Source of the DNA: Geitlerinema sp. BBD 1991-9
GTDB taxonomy: Bacteria > Cyanobacteriota > Cyanobacteriia > Cyanobacteriales > Geitlerinemataceae
NCBI GenBank assembly: GCA_001657325.1
Contig: LWRO01000033.1
Span: 1 to 64,000 of the forward strand
Direction: 5' to 3'
Length of the DNA stretch: 64,000 nucleotides
Part shown: piece after piece, positions 7,432 through 16,094 of the stretch
Position numbering within the stretch: the stretch's first letter is position 1
Layout of the letters: each line of letters opens with the position of its first letter
Position numbers and translations under genes: made by a program
Notes under the pieces: generated by a model
Told to the model about the DNA's origin: nothing
The model's database searches: none
Seen by the model: only the letters and a program-made list of their open reading frames with translations

Positions 7432-8613
7432 GTGACGGAACAGATTGTGAGCAACTTCTCAGTCACCTGGATGCATCAGATCGCTGAAATCCCCAAATCG
7501 GAGTGGGATGCACTCGCCCAACCGCTTTCGACTCCGTTTTTTGAGTGGGATTGGCTACACGATCTCGAAGCATCGGGAAGCGCGACCGGAAAAGCGGGTT
7601 GGATGCCCTGCCATTTGACCGTTTGGCGAGATCGCTCGCTCGTCGCCGCAGCACCCTTATATCTCAAAGGTCACAGCTACGGTGAATTCGTTTTCGACCA
7701 CCAATTCGCTGACTTGGCCTACCGTTTGGGAATTCAGTACTACCCCAAGCTACTGGGGATGAGTCCCTTCACCCCCGCTGAAGGTTATCGCTTTCTCATC
7801 GCCCCGAACGAAGACGAATCCGCGTTAATCGAGTTGATGGTCGCGGAGATCGATCGATTCTGCGCGCGAAATAACATTAGTGGGTGTCACTTCCTCTACG
7901 TCGATCCCGAATGGCTGCCCCGTTTGGAACGCCACGGGTTCGTCCCCTGGTTACACCACAGCTACATTTGGCAAAACGATCGATTTGAAACCTTCGACGA
8001 CTATCTCAAAGCCTTTAACGCCAACCAGCGACGAAACGTCAAACGGGAACGCAAAGCCCTTGAGAAAGCTCGATTGCATTTAAAAGCCTTGAGTGGGGAC
8101 GAGATTCCCAAATCCCTGTTTCCACTGATGTATCGCTTTTACGAAAACACCTGCGATAAATTTGGCTGGTGGGGAAGTAAATACTTGACGAAACGCTTTT
8201 TCGAGCGCCTCTATCACAACTATCGCCATCGGGTGCTGTTTATCGCCGCCTACACGGAAGACGACGATCGACACCCTTACGGAATGTCGTTTTGTCTGAC
8301 GAAAGGCGATCGACTCTACGGCCGGTATTGGGGAAGTCGGGACGAAATCGACTGCTTGCACTTCAACGTGTGTTATTACAGTCCCATCGAGTGGGCGATC
8401 GAGCGAGGGATTCAAACCTTCGATCCCGGTGCGGGAGGACGCCATAAAAAACGACGGGGTTTCCCAGCAACGCCCAATACGAGCCTACACCGCTTCTACC
8501 ACCAGCGACTGACTCAAATTCTCGTACCCCACATGCGGGAGGTCAACGAAATGGAACAGCAAGAAATTGCTGCGATCAATGCCGAATTGCCTTTTTCGAG
8601 AAAGTCGGATTGA
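7432..8613 (+). CDS. FemAB/GNAT-like acyltransferase, DUF482 (PF04339) type (393 aa)
   Basis: A member of the GNAT-superfamily group often annotated as peptidoglycan biosynthesis/recognition protein. The N-terminus has a short strand-helix unit (WMHQIAEIPKSEWDALA), PFFEWDWLHDLEASG and PCHLTVWRD. The family core motifs follow: LLGMSPFTPAEGYRFL, NQRRNVKRERKALEKA, and near the C-terminus FDPGAGGRHKKRRGF, a hallmark of this family. Cytoplasmic. It probably transfers an aminoacyl or acyl group; the acceptor is not established. The start is GTG 7432, since no in-frame ATG precedes the conserved N-terminus. The downstream SGNH lipoprotein gene begins 31 bases after its stop and may be co-transcribed. 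Confidence 0.82.
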   Translation: MTEQIVSNFSVTWMHQIAEIPKSEWDALAQPLSTPFFEWDWLHDLEASGSATGKAGWMPCHLTVWRDRSLVAAAPLYLKGHSYGEFVFDHQFADLAYRLGIQYYPKLLGMSPFTPAEGYRFLIAPNEDESALIELMVAEIDRFCARNNISGCHFLYVDPEWLPRLERHGFVPWLHHSYIWQNDRFETFDDYLKAFNANQRRNVKRERKALEKARLHLKALSGDEIPKSLFPLMYRFYENTCDKFGWWGSKYLTKRFFERLYHNYRHRVLFIAAYTEDDDRHPYGMSFCLTKGDRLYGRYWGSRDEIDCLHFNVCYYSPIEWAIERGIQTFDPGAGGRHKKRRGFPATPNTSLHRFYHQRLTQILVPHMREVNEMEQQEIAAINAELPFSRKSD

Positions 8614-8644
8614 AGCAATCCGGACTTGGGGAGGTGATGAAGAG

Positions 8645-9352
8645 ATGAAGGGAATAATTTTTGGGGTGATGTTCGTCCTTTTGTCGATCGTGTCAGTAGG
8701 ATGTGGTGGAATTTCAAGGATCGAGCCTATGGTGATACCCGTATCGACACCCATTAAAATCATGCCGTTGGGCGATTCTATTACCGACGGCTACAATGTT
8801 CCTGGGGGATATCGAATTGATTTGTGGCAACATTTACTCGATCGCGGCCATACGATCGATTTCGTTGGGACTCAAACCAACGGCCCCGATGCCCTCCCCG
8901 ATAAAGAACACCAAGGTCATTCGGGATGGCGCATTGACGAGCTTCAGCAAGGTGTCGCGGAATGGCTGCGTCAAACGCAACCCGATCTCGTGTTACTCGT
9001 CATTGGTACCAACGACATCGTTCAAAGTTACGAGATCGAGGAGGCACCCGATCGACTCGACAGCCTCCTCGACAAGATTTTCCAAGCTGCACCCGACACC
9101 CGTATCCTCGTCGGTTCAATTCCTCCCATCGACCAACCCCTGTTAAACCAGCGTGTTGAGGCCTATAACCAAGCCGTCGCGGAACGGGTACGGCGGCGAC
9201 ATGACCGAGGCGATCGCGTGCTGTTTGTCGATTTGTATGCTGAATTGACACCGAACGATTTAGCCGATGGTATCCATCCCAACCGGGAAGGACACCGCAA
9301 AATCGCTAAAACTTGGGATACGGCCTTGACCGAGATTCTCGAAACGCCCTAA
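8645..9352 (+). CDS. SGNH/GDSL hydrolase, lipoprotein (235 aa)
   Basis: A secreted esterase or lipase-like enzyme of the SGNH superfamily. The N-terminus is a lipoprotein signal ending in the lipobox VSVGC, predicting lipid anchoring after export. Catalytic blocks are all present: block I LGDSITDG (Ser45), the block II Gly, block III VIGTND (Asn oxyanion) and block V DGIHPN (Asp208, His211). ATG 8645 has an excellent ribosome-binding site (GGAGG about 10 bases upstream) and starts exactly at the signal peptide. The substrate may be an acylated sugar or polysaccharide, which would suit the adjacent acyltransferase; this is inference. Confidence 0.88.
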   Translation: MKGIIFGVMFVLLSIVSVGCGGISRIEPMVIPVSTPIKIMPLGDSITDGYNVPGGYRIDLWQHLLDRGHTIDFVGTQTNGPDALPDKEHQGHSGWRIDELQQGVAEWLRQTQPDLVLLVIGTNDIVQSYEIEEAPDRLDSLLDKIFQAAPDTRILVGSIPPIDQPLLNQRVEAYNQAVAERVRRRHDRGDRVLFVDLYAELTPNDLADGIHPNREGHRKIAKTWDTALTEILETP

Positions 9353-9371
9353 TCCCTGTTTCCCGATGCGA

Positions 9372-9908
9372 TTAAGTCCCCGGTTGGAGACAGGCTTCCA
9401 TGATGGCTGTAACTTCCGCCGGGACTTCCTCGCCACCTTGAATTTGACGATCGAGCTGTACGAATTCTTCAAACGAGTATTGTGCTTGCATTCGATCGAT
9501 AGCACACTGACACGCCTCTTGACGAGTTTCGTCACCTTCCGTACAACTCGCCATAAAATTCTCGATCGTTTGCGGTGGATAAGCTGAACCCGTTTGTTCT
9601 TCAGATACTTGAGAATAGCAGGTGGCTGAAATATCGAGCATTTCTTCGGGCGGTTCTTCTCCAGATTTGACCTGTTCGTCGATCGCTTTGAATTCGTCAA
9701 ACGTGTATGCAACTTGAATTCGATCGATCGTACACTGGCAAATCTCTCGAGCGTAGTCGATGCCATCTGCATTGTTCATACACTCGTTCACAAAGGTATC
9801 GACCACGTTTTTGGGATAGCCGGATTCTGTGGTTTCACCACAAGCCGTAACGAGGGTTGCGAGAACACCGAGTCCGACGAGCCAGGGGTGACGTTTGGGA
9901 ATTTTCAT
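9372..9908 (-). CDS. Lipoprotein with a tandemly duplicated four-Cys domain (178 aa)
   Basis: The signal sequence ends in the lipobox LVTAC, giving a lipidated envelope protein. The mature part consists of two copies of one domain of about 65 residues. Copy 1 has YPKNVVDTFVNEC, CQCTIDRIQVAYTFDEF and GEEPPEEM...C. Copy 2 has YPPQTIENFMASC, CQCAIDRMQAQYSFEEF and GEEVPAEV...C. Each copy carries four cysteines in the same pattern (C, C-x-C, C), suggesting two disulfides per domain. I know similar single-copy motifs in cyanobacterial lipoproteins but no function. It is convergent with the SGNH gene, only 19 bases away. Confidence 0.72.
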   Translation of the reverse strand: MKIPKRHPWLVGLGVLATLVTACGETTESGYPKNVVDTFVNECMNNADGIDYAREICQCTIDRIQVAYTFDEFKAIDEQVKSGEEPPEEMLDISATCYSQVSEEQTGSAYPPQTIENFMASCTEGDETRQEACQCAIDRMQAQYSFEEFVQLDRQIQGGEEVPAEVTAIMEACLQPGT

Positions 9909-10065
9909 GGGTTGGGGCTTATCTTCAGGTCGAGGACGCTCTTTACTCTACCAGTCGATTTCCGTTTCTGGTAGTGATATGCAAGTCGCGATCCGGAATT
10001 GAGTCTCAGTATTTTCGATATTCTTTGACGTTAAACCCATCGATCTCCAAACTAACGACGAGCTA

Positions 10066-10310
10066 GTTATGTCGGGTGCATCTCACTTTTGCAATCTATC
10101 CAATTTTCGATGCCCTCATCCCCCAACCCCTTCTCCCAATCTTGGGAGAAGGGGAGCCGTTTTCAAGTCCCTCTCCCAACCTTTGAGCCAAATCCCCTCG
10201 TCCTCGATCGAGACGACTGGAGAAGGGGAGCCGTTTTCAAGTCCCTCTCCCAAGGTTGGGAGAGGGATTTAGGGTGAGGGTTGCTCCAATTGAGATGCAC
10301 TCGTTATGTC
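10066..10310. mobile_element. MITE-like element with 8-bp target duplication
   Basis: The element is 10074-10302. Its ends are inverted copies of GTGCATCTCA (10076-10085 and 10291-10300), and it is flanked by direct repeats GTTATGTC at 10066-10073 and 10303-10310, a clear target-site duplication. Inside are two copies of a unit with GGAGAAGGGGAGCCGTTTTC and hairpin halves CTCCCAA/TTGGGAG, the widespread Cts-rich cyanobacterial dispersed repeat. It has no coding capacity, so it would depend on a transposase elsewhere. Confidence 0.75.
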
Positions 10311-10542
10311 TCTCTCTCCACAATTTTAGATGGGAGCATCGCACGATCGAGCAAGACAAGCGAATGTCGATCGATCGCCTAGAGCGCCAGTACAGAAGTA
10401 ATGGTCGGGTGTGTTACTCGGACGAAAAATGGGTTTGAAATCTAATTAATGAGATTTCCGCGTAACGCACCCAGCACTTTGGTACTAGGTGTCAAGACGG
10501 ATCTGAACAATTTCGAGCGCGGCTACCGCGCCCAAAGGTAGA
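10311..10542. other. Intergenic downstream of proS with two inverted repeats
   Basis: GGGTGTGTTAC (about 10406-10416) and GTAACGCACCC (about 10462-10472) form an imperfect inverted pair, like the ends of another small dispersed repeat. GCGCGG-CTA-CCGCGC at 10517-10531 is a compact hairpin just after the proS stop and may end that transcript, although no T-run follows. Confidence 0.45.
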
Positions 10543-12348
10543 TTAGTCAGATAACGCTTCGTCAATCCACTGTTTTATCGTCGGAACCACATCCTCGATC
10601 GAAATTTCTTGGGATTCGTGAGTCGATCGCTTGACGACTTCCACCTTCCCTTCCGAGATCGATCGACCCGTCACGATGCGATAGGGAATGCCGATTAAAT
10701 CCGCATCTTTGAACTTAACTCCTGCCCGTTCTTTTCGATCGTCGAGTAACGTTTCAACCCCCGCCGCGTTCAATTCAGCGTAAAGTTTCTCCGCCACAGC
10801 CATCTGTTCTTTCGTGTTGATATTCGGCACCGTGACAACAGCATGATAAGGAGCGATAGCAACTGGCCAGATAATGCCGTCTTTATCGTAAGACTGTTCC
10901 ACCGCCGCCTGTGCCAAGCGGGAAACGCCAATCCCGTAACATCCCATGACCAATGGCTGGGCTTTGCCGTTTTCGTCGGTAAACGTCGCACCCATCGCTA
11001 TAGAGTACTTCGTTCCCAGTTGGAAAATGTGACCGACTTCAATTCCTCGGGCCGTTTGTAACACTTGTTCGGGATTTTTAGCCGATCGATCGCCCACCAT
11101 CGACTTATCCAAATCGATGACTGAGGGCAGTTTAAACGATTCGCCCCAATTCGCCCCAACGACGTGAAACCCTGTTTCGTTCGCCCCAGTCACGAAGTTT
11201 TTCAGGTTTTCCACAGTTGTATCAGCCAAACGTAAAAACTTCGGCGCAACATCCTTCTGTTTGGTAATGAAATTATCGGCTAAATTCGGTGCGATATAGC
11301 CTAACGGTAAGGGTTTCGCCGCCCATTTTTGTTGAGCATTTTCGTCGGGAACCGTTAACGCAAGGAGGGCTGTCGCGTCGTAATCTTTCGCCCGTCGCGT
11401 GAGTTCGTTTTGCAACTTCACCTCGTTAACGTCTCGATCTCCGCGAATACTCACCAACACCAAGACGTTCGTACCGTTGTCATACACGGCTTGATAGAGT
11501 ACGTTTTTCACGATCTGTGTCGGCGAACAGTCGAGATAGTCACACAAACTGGCGATGGTTGCGGTGTCGGGTGTTTCTCGCTTTTCGTAACTTTCAAACG
11601 GTGAAGGTTCCGCATCGGGAGGAAGTGACGTCGCTTTTTCGACGTTCGCCGCGTAACTTCCGTCTTCGGTATAGAGAACTTCGTCTTCTCCCGCATCGGC
11701 GAGAACCATAAATTCCTGAGAACCGGAACCTCCAATCGCTCCAGAATCGGCTTCAACGGCTTGGAACGCCAACCCGCAACGGCGGATGATATTGCGATAA
11801 GCCGTATCCATATCGGCGTAGGTTTGCTTGAGGCTTTCTTCATCTGTATGGAAAGAATAGCCGTCTTTCATAATGAATTCCCGTCCGCGCATTAAGCCGA
11901 AGCGGGGACGAATTTCGTCGCGAAATTTGGTTTGAATTTGATAAAGGTGTAGCGGTAGCTGGCGATACGATCGAATACTATCGCGGGCGACGGCGGTAAT
12001 GACTTCTTCGTGCGTCGGCCCCAATCCCATTTCTCGATCTTGTCGATCGATCAGGGCGAACATGATCCCTTCAGCTTTGGTGTAGGTTTCCCAACGTCCC
12101 GACTCTTGCCACAAGTCCGATGGTTGCAATTGCGGTAAAAGACATTCCTGAGCGCCCGTAGCGTTCATTTCTTCGCGCACGATTTGCGAAACTTTCTGCA
12201 ATACGCGCCACATGAGGGGGAGGTAAGCATACACGCCGCTGGAAATCCGACGGATATATCCCGCCCGCAGCAGCAGTTTGTGACTGGGAATTTCTGCCTC
12301 TGCGGGGTCTTCGCGCAGGGTGACAAAGAGCATTTGGGACAGGCGCAT
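10543..12348 (-). CDS. proS: Prolyl-tRNA synthetase, bacterial type (601 aa)
   Basis: Charges tRNA-Pro with proline, in the cytoplasm. It is a class II aminoacyl-tRNA synthetase. The N-terminal catalytic core carries motif 1 ([18 protein letters not shown]), motif 2 ([21 protein letters not shown]) and motif 3 ([11 protein letters not shown]). Between motifs 2 and 3 lies the editing insertion of about 180 residues ([22 protein letters not shown]...), typical of the bacterial form, which clears mischarged Ala-tRNA-Pro. The C-terminal anticodon-binding domain has [21 protein letters not shown]. Full length for the type. The start [19 protein letters not shown] is the family start. It is a lone minus-strand gene. 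Confidence 0.97.
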   Translation of the reverse strand: MRLSQMLFVTLREDPAEAEIPSHKLLLRAGYIRRISSGVYAYLPLMWRVLQKVSQIVREEMNATGAQECLLPQLQPSDLWQESGRWETYTKAEGIMFALIDRQDREMGLGPTHEEVITAVARDSIRSYRQLPLHLYQIQTKFRDEIRPRFGLMRGREFIMKDGYSFHTDEESLKQTYADMDTAYRNIIRRCGLAFQAVEADSGAIGGSGSQEFMVLADAGEDEVLYTEDGSYAANVEKATSLPPDAEPSPFESYEKRETPDTATIASLCDYLDCSPTQIVKNVLYQAVYDNGTNVLVLVSIRGDRDVNEVKLQNELTRRAKDYDATALLALTVPDENAQQKWAAKPLPLGYIAPNLADNFITKQKDVAPKFLRLADTTVENLKNFVTGANETGFHVVGANWGESFKLPSVIDLDKSMVGDRSAKNPEQVLQTARGIEVGHIFQLGTKYSIAMGATFTDENGKAQPLVMGCYGIGVSRLAQAAVEQSYDKDGIIWPVAIAPYHAVVTVPNINTKEQMAVAEKLYAELNAAGVETLLDDRKERAGVKFKDADLIGIPYRIVTGRSISEGKVEVVKRSTHESQEISIEDVVPTIKQWIDEALSD

Positions 12349-12515
12349 CGTTTCAGCTCGAAGGTAAGGGGTTACTGATGGGTGTTCATTATCTCAGACT
12401 TTTGGGGTTTCGATTCGGGGAGCATGGGAATTCGTGAAATTGTGTCCGTCGTGGTGGCGTTCGCATTCGATCGAGTTTCCTCACCGTTCGACTTCGATCG
12501 TCAAAATTCCCCATT

Positions 12516-12551
12516 AAAAAACATCGGCGTAGCATTCTACCGATGTTTTTT
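12516..12551. terminator. Bidirectional intrinsic terminator
   Basis: AAAAAACATCGG (12516-12527) pairs with CCGATGTTTTTT (12540-12551), with further pairing GTAG/CTAC inside. A-run on one side and T-run on the other. It most probably ends the minus-strand transcript of the XDP2 surface protein, 110 bases upstream, before proS. Confidence 0.85.
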
Positions 12552-12661
12552 TAGCACCCTATTAAAATTTCTGGGGGCTGGATGACACGAATTACTCATA
12601 CCAGCACCTTGCTTTTTGTTGTATCTTGTTGCGTCTCAACGATCGAATCTAGCGTTGGAAT

Positions 12662-13480
12662 CTAGCGAGGGTTACGGCGACGAGAGAAGGTCAACAAACT
12701 GCTAACCGCCAACAAACCCGCCATCATACCGGGTTCGGGGACGCTTTCAGGCTCGAGCGGTACTTCTCCACCGCGCGTGACGTCGGTTCCGAGAATTTTC
12801 CAGTCCGGGCCGTTGAAATTGCTCTGACTGAAGAAGCGAAATCCTGTAATGTAACTGTTCTCCACGCCGAGATCGGCCATACTCACACCCAAGGCCGAGA
12901 CTTTTTGCGAACCACCGATTTCTTTTGTATCGATCTTGTATCCGGCGTAGTTCCACTCGCGAGAGTTGACCTCTAAATAGTTACCAATGAGATTTCCGTC
13001 AAAATCGAGGGCTTGAACGCCGAGTTTGCTGTTCATGCCTCGTTCCCAAATTAACAGATTATCGATGGCTTTGTCGAAGAACAAATCGATCGCAAAATGA
13101 CCGTTGTCTTCGGTATCGATAATGTTGTTGAGATTTTTGTTAGCGAGGTTTACAAAAATCTCACTCTCAGATAAATGTTCTTTCTTGAGTCCCGTGGTGG
13201 CGTTGTCACCGATGTCAGCACTGGCTGCGCCGGTATTACCGCCTGTGTATTCGTCATTGCTAACGATTTGGGCGTGATTGATAAAGGAAAAGTCATCGAT
13301 CGTCGTTCCGTCTTCAAGCTCGATCGACTGCAACCAAATGTCACCCTTGGGATCGTTTCCCATTTTGTTCGTGGTGAAGCTGAATGCCAAAGCCGGTGAG
13401 GTTTGCAGCGCGAGAATTGTTCCCGTTGCGACGGCTGTTCCGATGAGGGTAGGCGTGAAATTTGAAGGTTGAAATTTCAT
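12662..13480 (-). CDS. PEP-CTERM / exosortase-dependent surface protein, XDP2 type (272 aa)
   Basis: An exported protein with a C-terminal sorting signal: VPEPGMMAGLLAVSSLLTFS followed by a basic tail RRRNPR. This is the PEP-CTERM tripartite signal cleaved by exosortase. From ATG 13480 the N-terminus is a Sec signal peptide (TLIGTAVATGTILALQTSPALA-FSF). The body matches the cyanobacterial XDP2 family as I remember it: GDIWLQSIELEDGTTIDDF, TGGNTGAASADIGDNAT, NNIIDTEDNGHFAIDLFF and WERGMNSKLGVQALD. Upstream in-frame codons to 13540 exist, but ATG 13480 puts the signal peptide at the start. It is probably extracellular or in the sheath. No exosortase gene is in the window. Confidence 0.87.
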   Translation of the reverse strand: MKFQPSNFTPTLIGTAVATGTILALQTSPALAFSFTTNKMGNDPKGDIWLQSIELEDGTTIDDFSFINHAQIVSNDEYTGGNTGAASADIGDNATTGLKKEHLSESEIFVNLANKNLNNIIDTEDNGHFAIDLFFDKAIDNLLIWERGMNSKLGVQALDFDGNLIGNYLEVNSREWNYAGYKIDTKEIGGSQKVSALGVSMADLGVENSYITGFRFFSQSNFNGPDWKILGTDVTRGGEVPLEPESVPEPGMMAGLLAVSSLLTFSRRRNPR

Positions 13481-14181
13481 GGGCTTATGATTTTCCAGAA
13501 GTTGGTCGTGTTGGAAGGTCGTACCAGAAAATTGATTCAATTTAATCCTAAAAGATGTTGCGCTCGAGAACGACTCAAATCATTTGAGTTTACGGAAGTT
13601 TCAAGAACCCACATTCTTGTTGAAATTGCGGCTTGAAATGGCGAGTGGGTGTTTTTACTTAATCTGAAGATCGATGGTAATAGAGGGGCTTGAGTGGCCT
13701 CGGTCGATCTCACCAACAAAACAAAAAAAATTGTTTTGTTCTGCACCTTTTGAATTCAAAATTTATGTATTTTTGATTAAGTTGAAATACGATCGATAAA
13801 AAAGTCTTTGCTTATAAATCGCTATTTGCCAAGATAATTTTGATTGATTTACGAGTATTTACTCGTAAAATGACACGCTGAAACAGGCGATTGCTGCGTC
13901 AACGTGTCGGAGGCCGATCGAACATGGCGTCATCGGGTAAAAGCGTCCCGAAAACACGTACTCGTTCGCGGTATCGATCGACAACCGGTGTATTTGTACT
14001 GACTTTAAAGAATGGAGGACGAAAGCTCGCCTCGATCGATCGTCGTGGCAAGTCAGTCGTAGAGCGAGATTGCCACGATTCATGCAGGGAGTAGCGGAAG
14101 AAAAATTGAGATGATGAAGCCTTGGGAGTAGACTACGATCGATCTCGCAACTCCCTATCCACCTCGAAACGGCTAAAAACT
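13481..14181. other. Intergenic, no convincing gene
   Basis: About 700 bases between divergent genes. It holds an inverted repeat AACAAAACA / TGTTTTGTT (13715-13723 and 13732-13740), an A/T-rich stretch to 13870, and an Arg/Ser-rich open stretch around 13891-14094 that looks like chance. Promoters for the XDP2 gene and cutA are expected here. Confidence 0.5.
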
Positions 14182-14502
14182 ATGACTGACTACGGAATCG
14201 TCCTCGTCACCGCCGGATCGCCCGTTGAAGCGAAATCCCTGGCGAGATCCCTCGTCGAAGGCAAATTCGCCGCCTGCGTTTCCCTCTTCCCCGTTCGATC
14301 GATTTATACCTGGCAAGATCGCATCGAAGACGAAGAGGAATGGCAACTCGTCATCAAAACCGACTTAAGCCAGTTCGATCGACTCGAAGCCTATATCCGA
14401 GAACAACACAGTTACGAAGTTCCCGAGATCGTCGCGTTTCCCATTGTCAAAGGTTCGGAACCCTATTTAAATTGGATCGCTCAGACCTGTTCGGTGAGTT
14501 AA
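14182..14502 (+). CDS. cutA: Divalent-cation tolerance protein CutA (106 aa)
   Basis: A small trimeric cytoplasmic protein of the PII-like fold, associated with copper and divalent-cation tolerance although its molecular role is unclear. The family pattern is visible: VLVTAGSPVEAKSLARSLVE, KFAACVSLFPVRSIYTWQDR, EEEWQLVIKTD, and the C-terminal YEVPEIVAFPIVKGSEPYLNWI. ATG 14182 is chosen because upstream codons (MGVDYDRSRNS...) are not family-like, and it gives the normal length. It ends tail to tail with the M23 lipoprotein gene; the two stop codons overlap in the palindrome TTAA. Confidence 0.93.
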   Translation: MTDYGIVLVTAGSPVEAKSLARSLVEGKFAACVSLFPVRSIYTWQDRIEDEEEWQLVIKTDLSQFDRLEAYIREQHSYEVPEIVAFPIVKGSEPYLNWIAQTCSVS

Positions 14503-15563
14503 CGCACCTCGATTTCCCGTTCCAATTCCGCTACGACTTCTCCGTTGCGGATGAGTTTGTACTCGCCTCGCCAAGTACCCGGGAGGATGGGACGCTCCGA
14601 GGTGTTGCGTTTCCCGACACCGTTCGCCCAGTTTTTCTGAGAGGCTTCAGCGGTTTGTTCGTAATCCGTGATGACGTTCCCGCGAGGGTCGAGGAGAAGA
14701 AAATGTTCCACGTCGCCTTCGAGAATGCCGTATCCGTGAACCCAAAAGAAAATTAACGGAATGTCTCGGGATAAGGCGCTGTCTCGGTATGCTCCGTCCC
14801 ACAGTCGATCGATCGTAATCTGCTCGGCGGCGAACCCCGATCGCAGGATACCCGTCGGTTCGTAGTCTAGCGGTTCCTGCCACAGCGGACGGCGGGTCAC
14901 GTTACATCCCAACGCCGAAGTTGCGCCCACAAAGGGATCGACAACTTCACCTTGATAGCGGACGGTTATGTGAACGTGGGGAAACGTCGTTTTTCCAGAC
15001 AGTCCCACTTCTCCCAACACGTCGCCTTGTCGGACGGACTGTCCTTCCACAACGGCCACACTGCCCTGTTTGAGGTGGCAGTACTGCGTTTCCCAACCGT
15101 TACCGTGATCGACGACCATACCGTTACCGCATTCTTTCCCCGACTCTTCCACTTCGGCGATCTCCTCGGCTGTGGTTCGGCGACGATCGATCTCCCCATC
15201 GCGCAGTCTCAAAACGGTTCCATCCGCTGCGGCGAGAACGTTAACCCCCTGTTCCATCACCGCTTCGTCGGGAATTGCAAAATCTGTCCCTTTGTGTCCG
15301 TCATAAGTTTGACGACCGCAGCCAAAATCGATCTCGTTTGGACTGGGATCTCGATCGACGTACAACAACGTAAAACAGTCTTCCCCCAACGTGCAATCAA
15401 TGGGGGGAATCAGCCGAACCCAATTGGCATCCGGAGCTGCAACTCGCATTTCTTGCGGCGGTTCTGTTGCAGTTGAAATCGGTTCGGACGGACGACAGCC
15501 ACTCGTGACCAGCAAGCTACCGATCGAAATGAGGATGTAGAGACGAGAACGGGACGACATCAT
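14499..15563 (-). CDS. M23-family peptidase, lipoprotein (354 aa)
   Basis: An envelope zinc metallopeptidase-type protein of the LytM/M23 family, which cut peptidoglycan cross-links. The signal peptide ends in lipobox LVTSGC (Cys23). Zinc ligands and catalytic residues are present: HKGTD (His90, Asp94), YCHLK (His163) and HVH (His196, His198). An intact set predicts activity. About 150 residues C-terminal to the peptidase domain are unassigned and beta-rich. The metal site is interrupted by an insertion (EIDRRRTTAEEIAEVEESGKE, roughly 124-144, shown shortened in the protein by context) between the strands. It is a single gene whose stop overlaps that of cutA. Confidence 0.87.
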   Translation of the reverse strand: MMSSRSRLYILISIGSLLVTSGCRPSEPISTATEPPQEMRVAAPDANWVRLIPPIDCTLGEDCFTLLYVDRDPSPNEIDFGCGRQTYDGHKGTDFAIPDEAVMEQGVNVLAAADGTVLRLRDGEIDRRRTTAEEIAEVEESGKECGNGMVVDHGNGWETQYCHLKQGSVAVVEGQSVRQGDVLGEVGLSGKTTFPHVHITVRYQGEVVDPFVGATSALGCNVTRRPLWQEPLDYEPTGILRSGFAAEQITIDRLWDGAYRDSALSRDIPLIFFWVHGYGILEGDVEHFLLLDPRGNVITDYEQTAEASQKNWANGVGKRNTSERPILPGTWRGEYKLIRNGEVVAELEREIEVR

Positions 15564-16094
15564 AAATATTCTGTATCGCTATTCTGTATCGCTCGGGTCG
15601 CGGTTGGATCTATATTAGCTCGAACACAACGGCTATCGAACCGCCCTCAATCTGGACAGGCTTAACACTCTTGCGAATTTCTCGATCTCGTGAATCTTTT
15701 TAGAAACATTTTTTCTTGCTTCTCGTCAGTGTTGATAGTTTCAATTTCTTTGAAATTACTCTAGAGTTTACATCTAAAAGTATGATGAATGGGAGGAAGA
15801 ACGTCCTAAATTTACGATCTTCGAGCCATATGAGAATACGATTTATATTTTCACGATCGCTCCGATCTCGATCTCATTAGACTCGGGTCGAGATCTTTAA
15901 GCAAACAGTCCGCCTGGTAAAGCATTGACTGAAAAGTCGATCGAGCCTGTTATTGCTTTAATTGAATGCTTATCAGAAAATATCGAAAATTGCTTGATTT
16001 TGTAAGATTTCTTAAAATCTAAAAAATTCCCGATCGGTCAGTGAGTCGTATGTTTTAATAATCGATAAACTCGAGCAGGACGAGCTGTAAGAAC
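15564..16094. other. Intergenic upstream of the large repeat protein
   Basis: No gene in 530 bases. The DNA turns AT-rich between about 15690 and 16060, with a small inverted repeat TTTCAA-TTTCT-TTGAAA near 15740. This is the natural place for promoters of the two divergent genes. No confident promoter hexamers were assigned. Confidence 0.5.

Noticed and set aside
10069-10277. Two plus-strand frames over the MITE
   Set aside because: Pro/Ser-rich translation of repeat DNA.
13859-14094. Small frames on both strands upstream of cutA
   Set aside because: No ribosome-binding site, biased composition and mutual overlap.
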